From contig JAUCSE010000060.1 in assembly GCA_030445275.1 (NCBI GenBank), positions 27,837 through 91,836 of the forward strand: a stretch of 64,000 bases of DNA. The letters run 5' to 3'. The position numbers were made by a program, and so were the translations under genes. The DNA comes from Mucilaginibacter sp. Its GTDB lineage: Bacteria; Bacteroidota; Bacteroidia; Sphingobacteriales; Sphingobacteriaceae. A model generated the notes under the pieces. The model was given only the letters and a program-made list of their open reading frames with translations. It was not told where the DNA came from and did not search any database. Of this stretch, positions 53,704-62,899 are shown in pieces; position 1 is the first letter of the stretch, and each line of letters starts with the position of its first letter.

Positions 53704-56700
53704 ATGCAGTACAACAAGATCAATAACCTGTTAGGCTGGTTATGCCTGGTCATAGCTTTTGCCACCTATGTTTTAACCCTGGAGCCATCAGTAAGTTTTT
53801 GGGATTGCGGCGAATTTATAGCCTGTGCTTACCGGCTGCAGGTATCGCACCAGCCGGGTTATCCTTTGTTTGCCATGCTGGGCAAAGCGTTTTCGCTGCT
53901 ATCCATGGGCGATAATACTAAAGTACCTTACTATACGAATTTGGGCTCGGCCCTGGCCAGCGGCGCGACGGTGATGTTTTTGTTCTGGACTATTACCGCG
54001 CTGGCCAAAAAATTAATTATTAAAAAAGATGAAACCATAACTTCATCACAAATGATCGCTATTATGGGAGCCGGCCTGGTAGGGGCGCTGGCCTTTGCCT
54101 ATACCGATACCTTTTGGTTCTCGGCGGTGGAAACCATTGTATTCGCGCTATCGTCATTGTGTACCTCGGTGGTATTTTGGGCCATTTTAAAATGGGAAAC
54201 GCATGCCGATGAACCCGGCGCTGATAAATGGATAGTGCTGATTGCCTACATTATGGGTTTATCTATAGGGATACACCTGTTAAACCTGTTGAGCATACCA
54301 GCTATTACCATGGTTTATTATTTGCGCAGGCATAAAAATCCGACGGTGAAAAAGAGCATCATAGTGTTTATGATAAGTATTGTGATACTGGGTTTGGTAC
54401 AGTATGGCATCAGGGAATACACCATTAAGTTTGCTGCTTACTTCGATCTGTTTTTTGTAAACAGCCTGGGTTGGGAATTTGGCAGCGGGGCCGTCTTCTT
54501 TTTCCTGCTTATTATTGCTGCCTTGGTGACAGGTATTTTATACAGCATCCGTCATAAAAAGCCGGTACTAAACCTGGCGTTGGTTTGTCTGGCATTTATA
54601 TATTTTGGTTATGGCTCATTTGCCTATATCCCCATCCGTGCCACTGCTAATACCGATCTGAACAACTCGCACCCTGACAATGCTTTTACACTAAACGACT
54701 ATTTGAACCGGATACAATACGGTGATAATCCATTACTTTACGGCCCGTACTTTGATGCCAAAGTGATTGGTCAAACTGATGGCAGCCCTATATATCGCAA
54801 GGGTACTAACCAATATGAGTTAGCGCTTAAAACGCCAAAGTATGTATTTGACCATAACACCCTAATGCCCCGCATGCACAGTACCAAGGGTGATCCGCAA
54901 TATGATCAGAATGTACAGTTTTACAAACAATGGCTGCAACTGGCCGATGGACAAAGCCCCACTTTTGTCGATAATATGAAGTGGATGCTGAGTTGGCAAA
55001 TGTACCAGATGTACTGGCGGTACTTTTTATGGAACTTTGTTGGCCGCTATAATGATGTCGATGGGCAAACCAGCGCCCAATCCATTGATGGCAACTGGAC
55101 CTCGGGTATATTTGATGGCGGTAAGCATCTGCCTAAATCAGTTACCGGTTCAAATACTTATACGCCTTTGTATGCGCTGCCGCTGATGGTTGGTTTGCTG
55201 GGCATGGCTTTTCATTTTAAACGTAAAAAAGGAGATGCGACAGTAATTGCGCTGCTTTGGTTTTTTACCGGTTTGGCCATTGTGTTATATGTTAACCAGG
55301 TAAACATACAACCCCGCGAACGGGATTACTCCTATGTGGGTTCCTTTTATGCCTTCGCTATATGGATAGGCCTGGGGGTATTGGCAATAAATGATCTTGT
55401 ACGGCGTAAAATAAACGCTAAAGGTGCCGCTTTGGCCTCTGTTGCGGTTTGCTTATTAATAGCTCCCGTACTGCTGGCCAGGCAGGAGTGGGGCAATCAT
55501 GACCGGTCGACTAAAATGACACCTCATGATATGGCTTATAACTTTCTGATATCGTGCCCTAAAAACGCCATTTTGTTTACCATCGGCGATAATGACACTT
55601 ATTCCCTTTGGTATGATCAGGAAGTGGAAGGTATCAGGCCGGATGTAAGGATAGTATGCACCAGTTTATTGGGCATGGATTGGTACATACGCCAAATGCA
55701 ACACCCCATGAACCAATCGGCGCCGTTGCCTGTGACCATGCCATTTGATAAATACAAGCGAGGTACACGTGATGTAATTGCTTACAACGATGCCCAGATA
55801 CCTGGTTCTGTTGAGGTAAAGGATGTATTTGATTTTATAACCTCAGATGATAGCCGCACCAAGGTGGAATACCAGAGTGGCGAAACCATGAACTATTTGC
55901 CTACCAAAAACTTCAAATTAGCAGTTAATCCCGATGAACTGGTTAAGAACGGTGTGGTTACCGCTCAACAGAAAAGTAAACTCGCTTCCAATATGGAGTG
56001 GCAGTACCCGGTTAACTATATGTTTAAAGATAATCTGGCTTTGATGGATATTTTGGCACATAACAACTGGAAAAGACCGGTTTGCTTTACTATTGGGGCA
56101 AGTCCGGCTAATACAGATGGTTTGCATCCTTATCTGTATAAAGAAGGGTTTGTTTATCATTTGATACCCTTTAAGCCCGATACAGGGATAGATAACCAGT
56201 TGAGTAAGGTTAATAGCCTGGTGATGTATGATAACGTGATGAACAAGTTTAAATATGGCAATTTTAAACATGCCAAATATTTGGATGATGTTTCAAAAAC
56301 GCAATTCTATCCATTTATGGAAACTACGTTTCATGATCTTACACAAGGACTGATCAAAGATGGCAGAAGTGACCTGGCCCTGAAAGCCCTGCATAAGTTT
56401 GACCAGGAAATGCCTGATATTAATCCCAATATTGATACGGCTCATCGTAAACTGCTGTTAGCACAAGTAGCCTATAAACTGAACGATAAAGAACTGGCTA
56501 ACCGTTATGTAAAAGGAATAGGTAATTATCTAGCCGATCAGCTGGCTTACAATTATGCCTTATTGAAAAATAAACCCGAAGCATTGAGTGTGAACGATGT
56601 ACAATACCAACTATATGTATTGAATGGTTTGGCCAATACTACAAAGGCCTATCAGGAAACTGCCCTGCATAATCAGTTCCAGGCGCAACTGGATGATTAT

Positions 56701-56733
56701 GGGAATAAATTTGCGGTGCTGCAGAATAAATAG
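53704..56733 (+). CDS. DUF2723 multi-membrane protein (TMEM260-like glycosyltransferase family)
   Basis: 1009 residues. The N-terminal half has about a dozen membrane helices. Helix 1 leads into T-L-E-P-S-V-S-F-W-D-C-G-E-F, the DUF2723 signature, with the Asp-Cys-Gly-Glu set comparable to the acidic loop of GT-C enzymes. Y-I-P-I-R-A and Q-P-R-E-R-D-Y-S-Y-V-G-S-F-Y are further conserved blocks. The C-terminal half (about 620-1009) is soluble, probably periplasmic, with TPR-like helices near the end. Human TMEM260 of this family is a protein O-mannosyltransferase, so protein O-glycosylation is plausible here but unproven. Confidence 0.88.
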   Translation: MQYNKINNLLGWLCLVIAFATYVLTLEPSVSFWDCGEFIACAYRLQVSHQPGYPLFAMLGKAFSLLSMGDNTKVPYYTNLGSALASGATVMFLFWTITALAKKLIIKKDETITSSQMIAIMGAGLVGALAFAYTDTFWFSAVETIVFALSSLCTSVVFWAILKWETHADEPGADKWIVLIAYIMGLSIGIHLLNLLSIPAITMVYYLRRHKNPTVKKSIIVFMISIVILGLVQYGIREYTIKFAAYFDLFFVNSLGWEFGSGAVFFFLLIIAALVTGILYSIRHKKPVLNLALVCLAFIYFGYGSFAYIPIRATANTDLNNSHPDNAFTLNDYLNRIQYGDNPLLYGPYFDAKVIGQTDGSPIYRKGTNQYELALKTPKYVFDHNTLMPRMHSTKGDPQYDQNVQFYKQWLQLADGQSPTFVDNMKWMLSWQMYQMYWRYFLWNFVGRYNDVDGQTSAQSIDGNWTSGIFDGGKHLPKSVTGSNTYTPLYALPLMVGLLGMAFHFKRKKGDATVIALLWFFTGLAIVLYVNQVNIQPRERDYSYVGSFYAFAIWIGLGVLAINDLVRRKINAKGAALASVAVCLLIAPVLLARQEWGNHDRSTKMTPHDMAYNFLISCPKNAILFTIGDNDTYSLWYDQEVEGIRPDVRIVCTSLLGMDWYIRQMQHPMNQSAPLPVTMPFDKYKRGTRDVIAYNDAQIPGSVEVKDVFDFITSDDSRTKVEYQSGETMNYLPTKNFKLAVNPDELVKNGVVTAQQKSKLASNMEWQYPVNYMFKDNLALMDILAHNNWKRPVCFTIGASPANTDGLHPYLYKEGFVYHLIPFKPDTGIDNQLSKVNSLVMYDNVMNKFKYGNFKHAKYLDDVSKTQFYPFMETTFHDLTQGLIKDGRSDLALKALHKFDQEMPDINPNIDTAHRKLLLAQVAYKLNDKELANRYVKGIGNYLADQLAYNYALLKNKPEALSVNDVQYQLYVLNGLANTTKAYQETALHNQFQAQLDDYGNKFAVLQNK

Positions 56734-56738
56734 ATATT

Positions 56739-56776
56739 AAAGACTGGTATGGTGAGCGCTCATCATATCAGTCTTT
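56739..56776. terminator. Hairpin between the DUF2723 gene and the next, convergent gene
   Basis: Arms AAAGACTGGTATGGTGAGC and GCTCATCATATCAGTCTTT pair with two G-U mismatches and almost no loop. A short T run follows on the plus side. It overlaps the stop of the minus-strand gene, so it may end both transcripts. Confidence 0.6.
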
Positions 56777-57355
56777 TAATGGTTCGCCTGCATTATATTG
56801 GCGAACAAGATCCCTGATCTGTTTAAAGCTGAATTTGTTTTCGGCTGTATATTTATCGTAAATAACTTTATTGTCACTAATCAATGAGGCAAATTCGCCT
56901 TTGCGTTGTTTTCTTGATTTAGAAATGATCAGGTCGTCAGTTTTTAACTGCTTTACGGTATCGGTACCTTTGGCTACATACCACTGGGTAACATTGGTGA
57001 CCGCATTATTAGTATAAACTTCGGTAACCTGCTCGTACAGGTTTATTTTTCCTGTTTCCAAAACAGTCAGAAACTCAGGTTTGGTTTTGCCCTCTTTAAT
57101 GACTGATTTGTATCGTGTTTCCTTTTTTGAAAGGTAATACTCGCTGATCTCGTCTGGCTTTATCTTTACTGATGCACTGTTAGCCGTTGTTTTATAATTA
57201 CCTGCACTACAGGATATTAAAGGAGTTTTTATTTTGCAGGGAACTGAATCGCCTTTGGCTGTGATCACGTAATCAGGGTTCTGTTGCGCTTTAACACCTG
57301 TCGCAAACAATATGGCAAGGATGCATAGTGCTGCTTTTGTGAATAATAGCTTCAT
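56768..57355 (-). CDS. Secreted protein of unknown function
   Basis: 195 residues: Sec signal peptide (hydrophobic core about 8-20, cleavage near V-K-A-Q-Q). The mature part starts D-Y-V-I-T-A-K-G-D-S-V-P-C-K-I, a pattern common in Bacteroidota proteins of unknown function, and is rich in Lys and Thr with mixed strand and helix. No catalytic motif is visible. It is a single gene with repeats or gaps on both sides. Confidence 0.75.
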   Translation of the reverse strand: MKLLFTKAALCILAILFATGVKAQQNPDYVITAKGDSVPCKIKTPLISCSAGNYKTTANSASVKIKPDEISEYYLSKKETRYKSVIKEGKTKPEFLTVLETGKINLYEQVTEVYTNNAVTNVTQWYVAKGTDTVKQLKTDDLIISKSRKQRKGEFASLISDNKVIYDKYTAENKFSFKQIRDLVRQYNAGEPLKD

Positions 57356-57563
57356 GGTAGTGTGAGGTTAATGTAAATACAAAATTATCACATAGTTAAC
57401 CTCATTGTGTTATATTAATGCCATATTTTAATCGTTCGATTAACATATTTAACAAATACTTAATAAAGGGTGTTGCCAGCTACAGTGAGGCAGATGCTAA
57501 AGAAAGCCAGGGTGAGTGCGATTCCTTCCTTGGGAAAGGGGAGGTAGGTGTTTAAAATTGCCC

Positions 57564-58292
57564 CTAAAGCTTAAGCTTTAGCAGGTCCTCCGGTACATCA
57601 ACCGCATAGGTTTCCAGCTCGGTTTCGGCCACTTTAATGCGGTAGCCATTCTCTATCCAGCGTAATTGTTCCAGGCTTTCGGCTTTTTCTAATGACGACA
57701 CGGGTAGTTTGGTGATCTGCTGTAATACATCGGCCCGGTAACCATATATGCCAATGTGTTTGAAGAAAGTATAAAATTCAAGCCAGTTCTCAGGTTCCTG
57801 CCCGCGGATATGCGGCAGAGCAGATCGTGAAAAATAAACCGCCTCTGAAAGCTTATTGACAACTACCTTGGGCGAATTGGTATTAAACAATTCCTCTTCC
57901 GTTTTAATCCTTTTTATAAGTGTGGCTAATTGTGTATCAGGAGCCGCAAAGCAGGCCGCCAGCTTGCTGATCTGCTCCGGATCGATATAAGGCTCATCGC
58001 CTTGTATGTTAATGATCACCTCATATTCCGGGTGTAACCGGGCAACTTCGGCACAACGATCGGTACCGCTTTGATGAGTATCGGCAGTCATTACCGCTAC
58101 ACCGCCAAAAGCGTGGGTATGGTTAAATATGCGTTCATCATCAGTGGCTACAATAACCTCGCTTAAAGCAGAGCATTTTTTAGCCTGCTCGTATACTCGC
58201 TGTATCATGCTCTTGCCGGCAATATCAACCAAAGGCTTGCCCGGGAAACGGGTAGATGCATAACGGGCGGGTATGATGCCTAATACTTTCAT
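57564..58292 (-). CDS. kdsB: 3-deoxy-manno-octulosonate cytidylyltransferase
   Basis: 242 residues. It has the N-terminal I-P-A-R-Y-A-S-T-R-F-P-G-K-P-L nucleotide loop, I-I-N-I-Q-G-D-E-P-Y near residue 95 and Y-F-S-R-S-A-L-P-H near 152. It activates Kdo as CMP-Kdo for LPS core synthesis, matching the ADP-heptose genes earlier in the window. It follows the lipoprotein gene by 6 bases on the same strand. Confidence 0.96.
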   Translation of the reverse strand: MKVLGIIPARYASTRFPGKPLVDIAGKSMIQRVYEQAKKCSALSEVIVATDDERIFNHTHAFGGVAVMTADTHQSGTDRCAEVARLHPEYEVIINIQGDEPYIDPEQISKLAACFAAPDTQLATLIKRIKTEEELFNTNSPKVVVNKLSEAVYFSRSALPHIRGQEPENWLEFYTFFKHIGIYGYRADVLQQITKLPVSSLEKAESLEQLRWIENGYRIKVAETELETYAVDVPEDLLKLKL

Positions 58293-58298
58293 TTGCTT

Positions 58299-59174
58299 TT
58301 ATAAAGGGGCAAGATAGCGATAACCTTGTTTAATGGTTTTAAACTCGTTATTATTTTCTGCCATAAATTCAACGGAAGCGCCCTCGGCGCTTATCCATTC
58401 TGTTATAATTTCTATTTTTCCAGCTTGCTCAAATACGGCTAATGGAAAATAATAATCCATGTCAAATTCTCCGCCATCATCAACAGACCAGGTGCTTGTG
58501 CTATCGTATTTAGCCGGATAATCTTTATAAATAACCTTACCAGGCGCTGCAAATACTAATGATGCCAGTACTGAATCGCCTTTTGCTTCAAATTCAATTA
58601 AATAAATGGCCCGGTTCCCGCTCATAATAGCCAGTTCCTTATGCTTTTTTATTTTTCGGCCTTTGGTGGCCTCTATTTTTTGTTTAAGCAAATCCGGTAA
58701 CTCTTGGTTTTTAACGCCATTCAATTTGATATATGTACGGTCAGAAATGAATTTGGAGGATAATAGAATCGCTGTAGCAGTACTATCAACCATCCCCGAC
58801 TTTATGCTGAACAAAAAGCCTCCGCTGTTTTCAAAGTTTTGGTAGTTTTGCCTTCCGTTATCATCTCCAACCGGCTGTTTTTTCCTGACAAATGTAACAG
58901 GACGGAGCAAGCCTTTATTTGAAATAACAAAGGTAAATTTAGCAGCGGTGCTTATACTGTCGCTGCCCAAAAGCAATATATTTTGGCCCGTGTTGTTACT
59001 AAAACCAAAAGCAATGTCATCGGCTCCATTATTATTTGACCTGGTTGTAACAGAAGGTTGATTAGCAGGCTTTATAGTGTCTGGGGCTGTATTTTCTTGT
59101 TTCGCTTCCTTTTTAGGATGATTTGAACAGCCCAGGCAAAGTATTAATAATATAATACCAATAGTAGTTTTCAT
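58299..59174 (-). CDS. Lipoprotein of unknown function
   Basis: 291 residues with a lipobox L-G-C near residue 16 after a short hydrophobic core. A Thr/Asn/Lys-rich linker (about 20-50) leads to a beta-rich body with no motif I recognise. It lies directly upstream of kdsB with a 6-base gap, so it may share its transcript, though a link to LPS is only inferred. Confidence 0.75.
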   Translation of the reverse strand: MKTTIGIILLILCLGCSNHPKKEAKQENTAPDTIKPANQPSVTTRSNNNGADDIAFGFSNNTGQNILLLGSDSISTAAKFTFVISNKGLLRPVTFVRKKQPVGDDNGRQNYQNFENSGGFLFSIKSGMVDSTATAILLSSKFISDRTYIKLNGVKNQELPDLLKQKIEATKGRKIKKHKELAIMSGNRAIYLIEFEAKGDSVLASLVFAAPGKVIYKDYPAKYDSTSTWSVDDGGEFDMDYYFPLAVFEQAGKIEIITEWISAEGASVEFMAENNNEFKTIKQGYRYLAPL

Positions 59175-59275
59175 GTGGTTTTAAGTGGTGGGTTTTGAGT
59201 TTTTTAAGAAACGATTAAACATAGAGTACTATGATGTAGCAAACTTATAACTCAAAACCTGTTACTCATAACTGT
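59175..59275. repeat. GAGTTTTGAGT-type inverted phrase repeat
   Basis: GGTGGGTTTTGAGTTTTTT on the left and AACTTATAACTCAAAACC on the right form an imperfect hairpin between the lipoprotein and the deoxynucleoside kinase. The same phrase family is at 7121 and 62900. Confidence 0.6.
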
Positions 59276-59890
59276 TTAAAACAGTCCGTTAATCTCGCGC
59301 TCAATAAGCTGCACAATAGTGGCCATATCCTCGGTATTGTTGGCAAAGTCAAGATTGTCCTTATCCAGTATCAATAACTTACCGAGCTTGTAATTTCTTA
59401 TCCATTTTTCGTACTTCTCGTTTAGTTTTGACAGGTAATCCAGGCGGATACCTATTTCGTACTCACGGCCACGGCGTTGTATATTGTTAACCAGGGTGGG
59501 TACCGATGCCTTGAGGTAAACCAGCAGATCGGGTGGTTTAATGTATTCGGTTATATTATCAAATATGGATTGATAGTTTTCGTAATCGCGGGTGGTCATG
59601 AGGCCCATATCATGCAGGTTCTCGGCAAAAATATAGGCATCCTCGTATATAGTACGATCCTGCAAAATATTGCGCCCGCTTTTCTGAATATCAAAAATTT
59701 GGCGATAACGGCTGTTTAAAAAGTAGATCTGCAGGTTAAAGCTCCAGCGTTTCATGTCGCTGTAAAAATCTTCCAGGTAGGGGTTATTATCAACAGCTTC
59801 AAACAATGGTTCCCATCCATAGTTCCGGGCCAGCATTTCGGTTAGGGTGGTTTTCCCGGCACCAATGTTTCCTACAATAGCTATGTGCAT
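59276..59890 (-). CDS. Deoxynucleoside kinase family protein
   Basis: 204 residues. P-loop I-V-G-N-I-G-A-G-K-T-T-L at residues 4-15, D-R-T-I-Y-E-D near 78 and a R-R-G-R-E-Y-E lid near 138: the dGK/dCK-like family. It phosphorylates a deoxynucleoside in salvage; which one is not clear. It lies between trpS and the lipoprotein gene, with repeats on both sides. Confidence 0.9.
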   Translation of the reverse strand: MHIAIVGNIGAGKTTLTEMLARNYGWEPLFEAVDNNPYLEDFYSDMKRWSFNLQIYFLNSRYRQIFDIQKSGRNILQDRTIYEDAYIFAENLHDMGLMTTRDYENYQSIFDNITEYIKPPDLLVYLKASVPTLVNNIQRRGREYEIGIRLDYLSKLNEKYEKWIRNYKLGKLLILDKDNLDFANNTEDMATIVQLIEREINGLF

Positions 59891-59899
59891 ATAGTGTTA

Positions 59900-60044
59900 G
59901 TTTGTTTGAATCAGAATTTTCCTAATTTATTGAATTTGTCTGAATCAGAATTTCCCTAATTTACAGAATCATCAGAATTATAAAAATCTTTTACCAGTCA
60001 ATTCTGAAAATTATTTAATTCTGTAAATCTTGATTCAGACAAAC
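59900..60044. repeat. GTCTGAATCAGAATTT inverted repeat
   Basis: Two direct copies of TTTGTcTGAATCAGAATTT-like units (from 59900 and 59935) are followed by the complement AAATCTTGATTCAGACAAA (to 60043). Many CAGAATT/AATTCTG units lie between. It can form one long imperfect hairpin between trpS and the kinase gene; the phrase is related to the repeat at 20265. Confidence 0.75.
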
Positions 60045-60050
60045 AGCCAA

Positions 60051-61046
60051 TTAAAAATTCTTAAACCCTATAATCTCCCTTACTTCCCTGATGGTTTTCT
60101 GGGCGCTTTCGCGGGCCTTGGCGGCACCATAACGGGCTACCTGTCTTAAATAAGGGGCATCATTGGCAATTTCATTAATACGATCACGTATTGGGGTGGT
60201 GGCTATGATCATGTCTTCGGCCAGTTGCTTTTTCAAGTCGCCGTAACGAATGTTGCAGGTATTGTAGAGGTTATCAAAGTGCGTTAAAGTATCAGGTGTA
60301 GAAACAACTTTCATCAAATCGAACAGATTTTGGATCTCTGATGGTTTTGCTTGATTTTCGGTGGTTGGGCCGCCGTCGGTCACTGCGCGCATTACCTTTT
60401 TGCGGATAGCCTCGGGGGTATCACTCAGGAAAATGGCATTGCCTTCACCCTCTGATTTACCCATTTTTCCCTTACCGTCAAGTCCCGGTATTTTTACCAG
60501 GTTACTGCTAAAATTAAAGGCATATGGTTCGGGAAAGTAATCGTTATTATATAGCCTGTTGAAACGGTTACCAAAGGTGCGCGACATTTCCAGGTGTTGT
60601 TCCTGATCTTTACCAACAGGCACTTTGGTGGCTCTGTGGATCAAAATATCAGCTGCCATTAAAACGGGATATGTAAGCAAACCAGCATTTACATTATCGG
60701 GCTGGGCACGTACTTTATCTTTAAAAGAGGTGCTGCGTTCCAGCTCGCCCATATAGGCATTCATGTTCAAATACAGGTATAGCTCAGTTACCTCAGGTAC
60801 ATCGCTTTGTATATAAATGGTAGCCTTCTCCGGATCGATGCCGGCTGCCAGGTACTCAACCAGTACCTGCTTTACATTACCATGCAAATCGGCAGGGGTA
60901 GGATGGGTGGTTAACGAATGCAGATCGGCAATAAAAAAGAAGCATTTATATTCATGCTGCATTTTTATAAAGTTTTGCAACGCGCCATAATAATTTCCTA
61001 AGTGCAGGTTTCCGGTTGAACGGATGCCACTAACAACAGTTTCCAT
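60051..61046 (-). CDS. trpS: Tryptophanyl-tRNA synthetase
   Basis: 331 residues. The class I HIGH motif appears as G-N-L-H-L-G-N-Y near residue 13 and KMSKS as G-K-M-G-K-S near 196. V-G-K-D-Q-E-Q-H-L-E is the usual Trp/ATP contact. It charges tRNA-Trp. The start is 40 bases from the divergent acyltransferase ATG, and its own -7-like box TACTTTCG (minus strand, 61053-61060) lies six bases before the ATG. Confidence 0.97.
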   Translation of the reverse strand: METVVSGIRSTGNLHLGNYYGALQNFIKMQHEYKCFFFIADLHSLTTHPTPADLHGNVKQVLVEYLAAGIDPEKATIYIQSDVPEVTELYLYLNMNAYMGELERSTSFKDKVRAQPDNVNAGLLTYPVLMAADILIHRATKVPVGKDQEQHLEMSRTFGNRFNRLYNNDYFPEPYAFNFSSNLVKIPGLDGKGKMGKSEGEGNAIFLSDTPEAIRKKVMRAVTDGGPTTENQAKPSEIQNLFDLMKVVSTPDTLTHFDNLYNTCNIRYGDLKKQLAEDMIIATTPIRDRINEIANDAPYLRQVARYGAAKARESAQKTIREVREIIGFKNF

Positions 61047-61071
61047 AGGGTGCGAAAGTAAGGAATTTTTC

Positions 61072-61079
61072 TATTTTTG
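61072..61079 (+). promoter_or_regulatory. -7 box six bases before the first acyltransferase ATG
   Basis: TATTTTTG matches TAnnTTTG exactly and ends 6 bases before the ATG at 61086. Transcription would then start at or next to the ATG, giving a leaderless mRNA. The -33 region is poor. Confidence 0.45.
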
Positions 61080-61085
61080 ATAACG

Positions 61086-61835
61086 ATGAAAATGATATTG
61101 AGAAAAGTGCACAACTACTGCTATGTGTTTAACGTAGCTTTATTCTACTTTATATTTTGGCCTTTTTTCTATTATTGTTCATTAAAGCCTGCGCGATTTA
61201 AGCGCCTGAACAGCTTACGCAGAACATGGGCCTTTATAAGTTCGGCCTTTGTAGGCTTTTTTTACCGCTTTACCTTTGAAGAACCTATGGACTGGAGCAA
61301 AACCTATATTGTTTGCCCCAATCATACATCCAATCTGGATATCACGGCAATGTGTATGTTGGTAAAGAGCGATTACAGCTTTATGGGCAAACAGGAACTG
61401 GCGGATGAGCTTGTAACCGGCCTGTTCTTTCGTACAGTTGATATTCCGGTAAACAGAGATAGCAAGATGTCGTCATTCCGGGCGTTTAAAAAGGCGGCCG
61501 AAAAATTACAAGGCGGTACAACGCTGATCATATTTCCGGAAGGGGGGATTGCAGAACAGTACCCACCTACGTTGCAGGCTTTTAAAAATGGTCCGTTCAG
61601 ACTGGCTATTGAACTGAAGATACCCATTTTGCCGGTAACATCATCCAATACCTGGCAAATATTCTGGGATAACGGAACTGAATATGGCAGTAAGCCCGGG
61701 GTTTGTAAGTTTTTTGTGCATAAGCCTATTGATACTACCCACCTCACCATTGATGATGCCGATGCCTTGCGCGATGAGGTTTATGACCTCATGAAACAGA
61801 AATTGGAAGCACGTTCACAACTGGTAACAGTTTAG
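61086..61835 (+). CDS. 1-acyl-sn-glycerol-3-phosphate acyltransferase (PlsC-like), copy 1
   Basis: 249 residues from the ATG at 61086; the longer frame would start with TTG inside the -7 box. An N-terminal membrane segment (about 15-35) leads to the acyltransferase motif N-H-T-S-N-L-D near residue 80 and F-P-E-G-G near 155, the usual PlsC pair. It probably adds the second fatty acid of phosphatidic acid. A similar paralog follows 39 bases later. Confidence 0.9.
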   Translation: MKMILRKVHNYCYVFNVALFYFIFWPFFYYCSLKPARFKRLNSLRRTWAFISSAFVGFFYRFTFEEPMDWSKTYIVCPNHTSNLDITAMCMLVKSDYSFMGKQELADELVTGLFFRTVDIPVNRDSKMSSFRAFKKAAEKLQGGTTLIIFPEGGIAEQYPPTLQAFKNGPFRLAIELKIPILPVTSSNTWQIFWDNGTEYGSKPGVCKFFVHKPIDTTHLTIDDADALRDEVYDLMKQKLEARSQLVTV

Positions 61836-61836
61836 C

Positions 61837-61868
61837 TTGCGCTTAAGTGAGTATTTTTTCTAATTTTG
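61837..61868 (+). promoter_or_regulatory. Promoter of the second acyltransferase
   Basis: TTG at 61837-61839, a 21-base spacer, and TAATTTTG at 61861-61868, an exact -7 box. It ends six bases before the ATG at 61875, the same spacing as in the paralog, again predicting a leaderless mRNA. Confidence 0.5.
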
Positions 61869-61874
61869 GTCGCG

Positions 61875-62606
61875 ATGAAATTGATATTAAAAAGGATACA
61901 CACATATTTTTACAGGTATAGTGTCGCATTCTTTTTTATACTTTTCTGGCCGGTGCTATATCTGCTTAGTAAAAGACCTCAAAAGTATCAATACATCAAC
62001 AGGTTAAGGCGAGTAATTGCCCTGATAAGTTCGGGATCTTCAGGTATATTTTATCGCGCCAAATATGAAGCCCCGATAGACTGGAGTAGAACTTATGTGA
62101 TATGTCCTAATCATACTTCTAACCTTGATGTATCGGCCATCAGTACCAATTTGCATAACAACCATTGCTTTATAGGTAAGGAAGAGTTGATGGATAATTA
62201 CGTATTGAGGTTTTTTTTCAACACGATAGATATCACCGTAAACCGGAAAAGCAAAATGTCGTCATTCCGGGCATTTAAAATAGCCGGTGAGCGGTTAAAG
62301 AGGGGTATAAGTGTGGTGATATTCCCTGAAGCTACCATTCCTGATGCTTATCCACCTCATTTGCATGCTTTTAAGAATGGCCCATTCAGGTTGGCCATTG
62401 AAATGAAAGTACCCATCATTCCGGTTACCTCGTTAGATACCTGGAAAGTGCTTTGGGATACCGGAAAGGAATTTGGCAGCAGACCCGGAATTTGTGATAT
62501 ATTTGTACATAAGCCCATTGAAACGGCTCATTTAACTTTAGATGATGCCGACGCGCTGCGCGATGAGGTATACGCTATAATAAAAGAAAAATTGCAACAC
62601 GCATGA
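61875..62606 (+). CDS. 1-acyl-sn-glycerol-3-phosphate acyltransferase (PlsC-like), copy 2
   Basis: 243 residues from the ATG at 61875. It has N-H-T-S-N-L-D and F-P-E-A-T near the same positions as copy 1 and is clearly paralogous (S-K-M-S-S-F-R-A-F-K is shared). The second motif has Ala-Thr for Gly-Gly, so it may use another acyl donor. It overlaps gatC as ATGA. Confidence 0.9.
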   Translation: MKLILKRIHTYFYRYSVAFFFILFWPVLYLLSKRPQKYQYINRLRRVIALISSGSSGIFYRAKYEAPIDWSRTYVICPNHTSNLDVSAISTNLHNNHCFIGKEELMDNYVLRFFFNTIDITVNRKSKMSSFRAFKIAGERLKRGISVVIFPEATIPDAYPPHLHAFKNGPFRLAIEMKVPIIPVTSLDTWKVLWDTGKEFGSRPGICDIFVHKPIETAHLTLDDADALRDEVYAIIKEKLQHA

Positions 62607-62893
62607 CCATAGATAAAGAAACAGTTGAAAAAGTTGCCCACCTTGCCCGTTTAGAACTTAACGAAACGGAAAAACAGGAAATGATCAAGGATATGAGCAA
62701 GATACTTGATTTTATGGCCAAGCTTAATGAGCTGGATACAACAGGCGTTGAACCATTGGTATACATGACCAATGACGTAAATGTTTTACGCGATGATGTG
62801 GTTAAACAACAAATAACCCACCAGGAAGCATTGCAGAACGCCCCCAAGCATGATGATAATTATTTCCTGGTAGCTAAGGTGATCGAGAAATAA
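62603..62893 (+). CDS. gatC: Asp-tRNA(Asn)/Glu-tRNA(Gln) amidotransferase subunit C
   Basis: 96 residues: V-E-K-V-A-H-L-A-R-L-E-L near the start, I-L-D-F-M-A-K-L-N-E-L, then L-R-D-D-V at about residue 64, the GatC pattern. It stabilises the GatAB complex that makes Gln- or Asn-tRNA. It overlaps the acyltransferase stop by 4 bases (ATGA), so it is translated with it. GatA and GatB are not in the window. Confidence 0.95.
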   Translation: MTIDKETVEKVAHLARLELNETEKQEMIKDMSKILDFMAKLNELDTTGVEPLVYMTNDVNVLRDDVVKQQITHQEALQNAPKHDDNYFLVAKVIEK

Positions 62894-62899
62894 GCTAAA

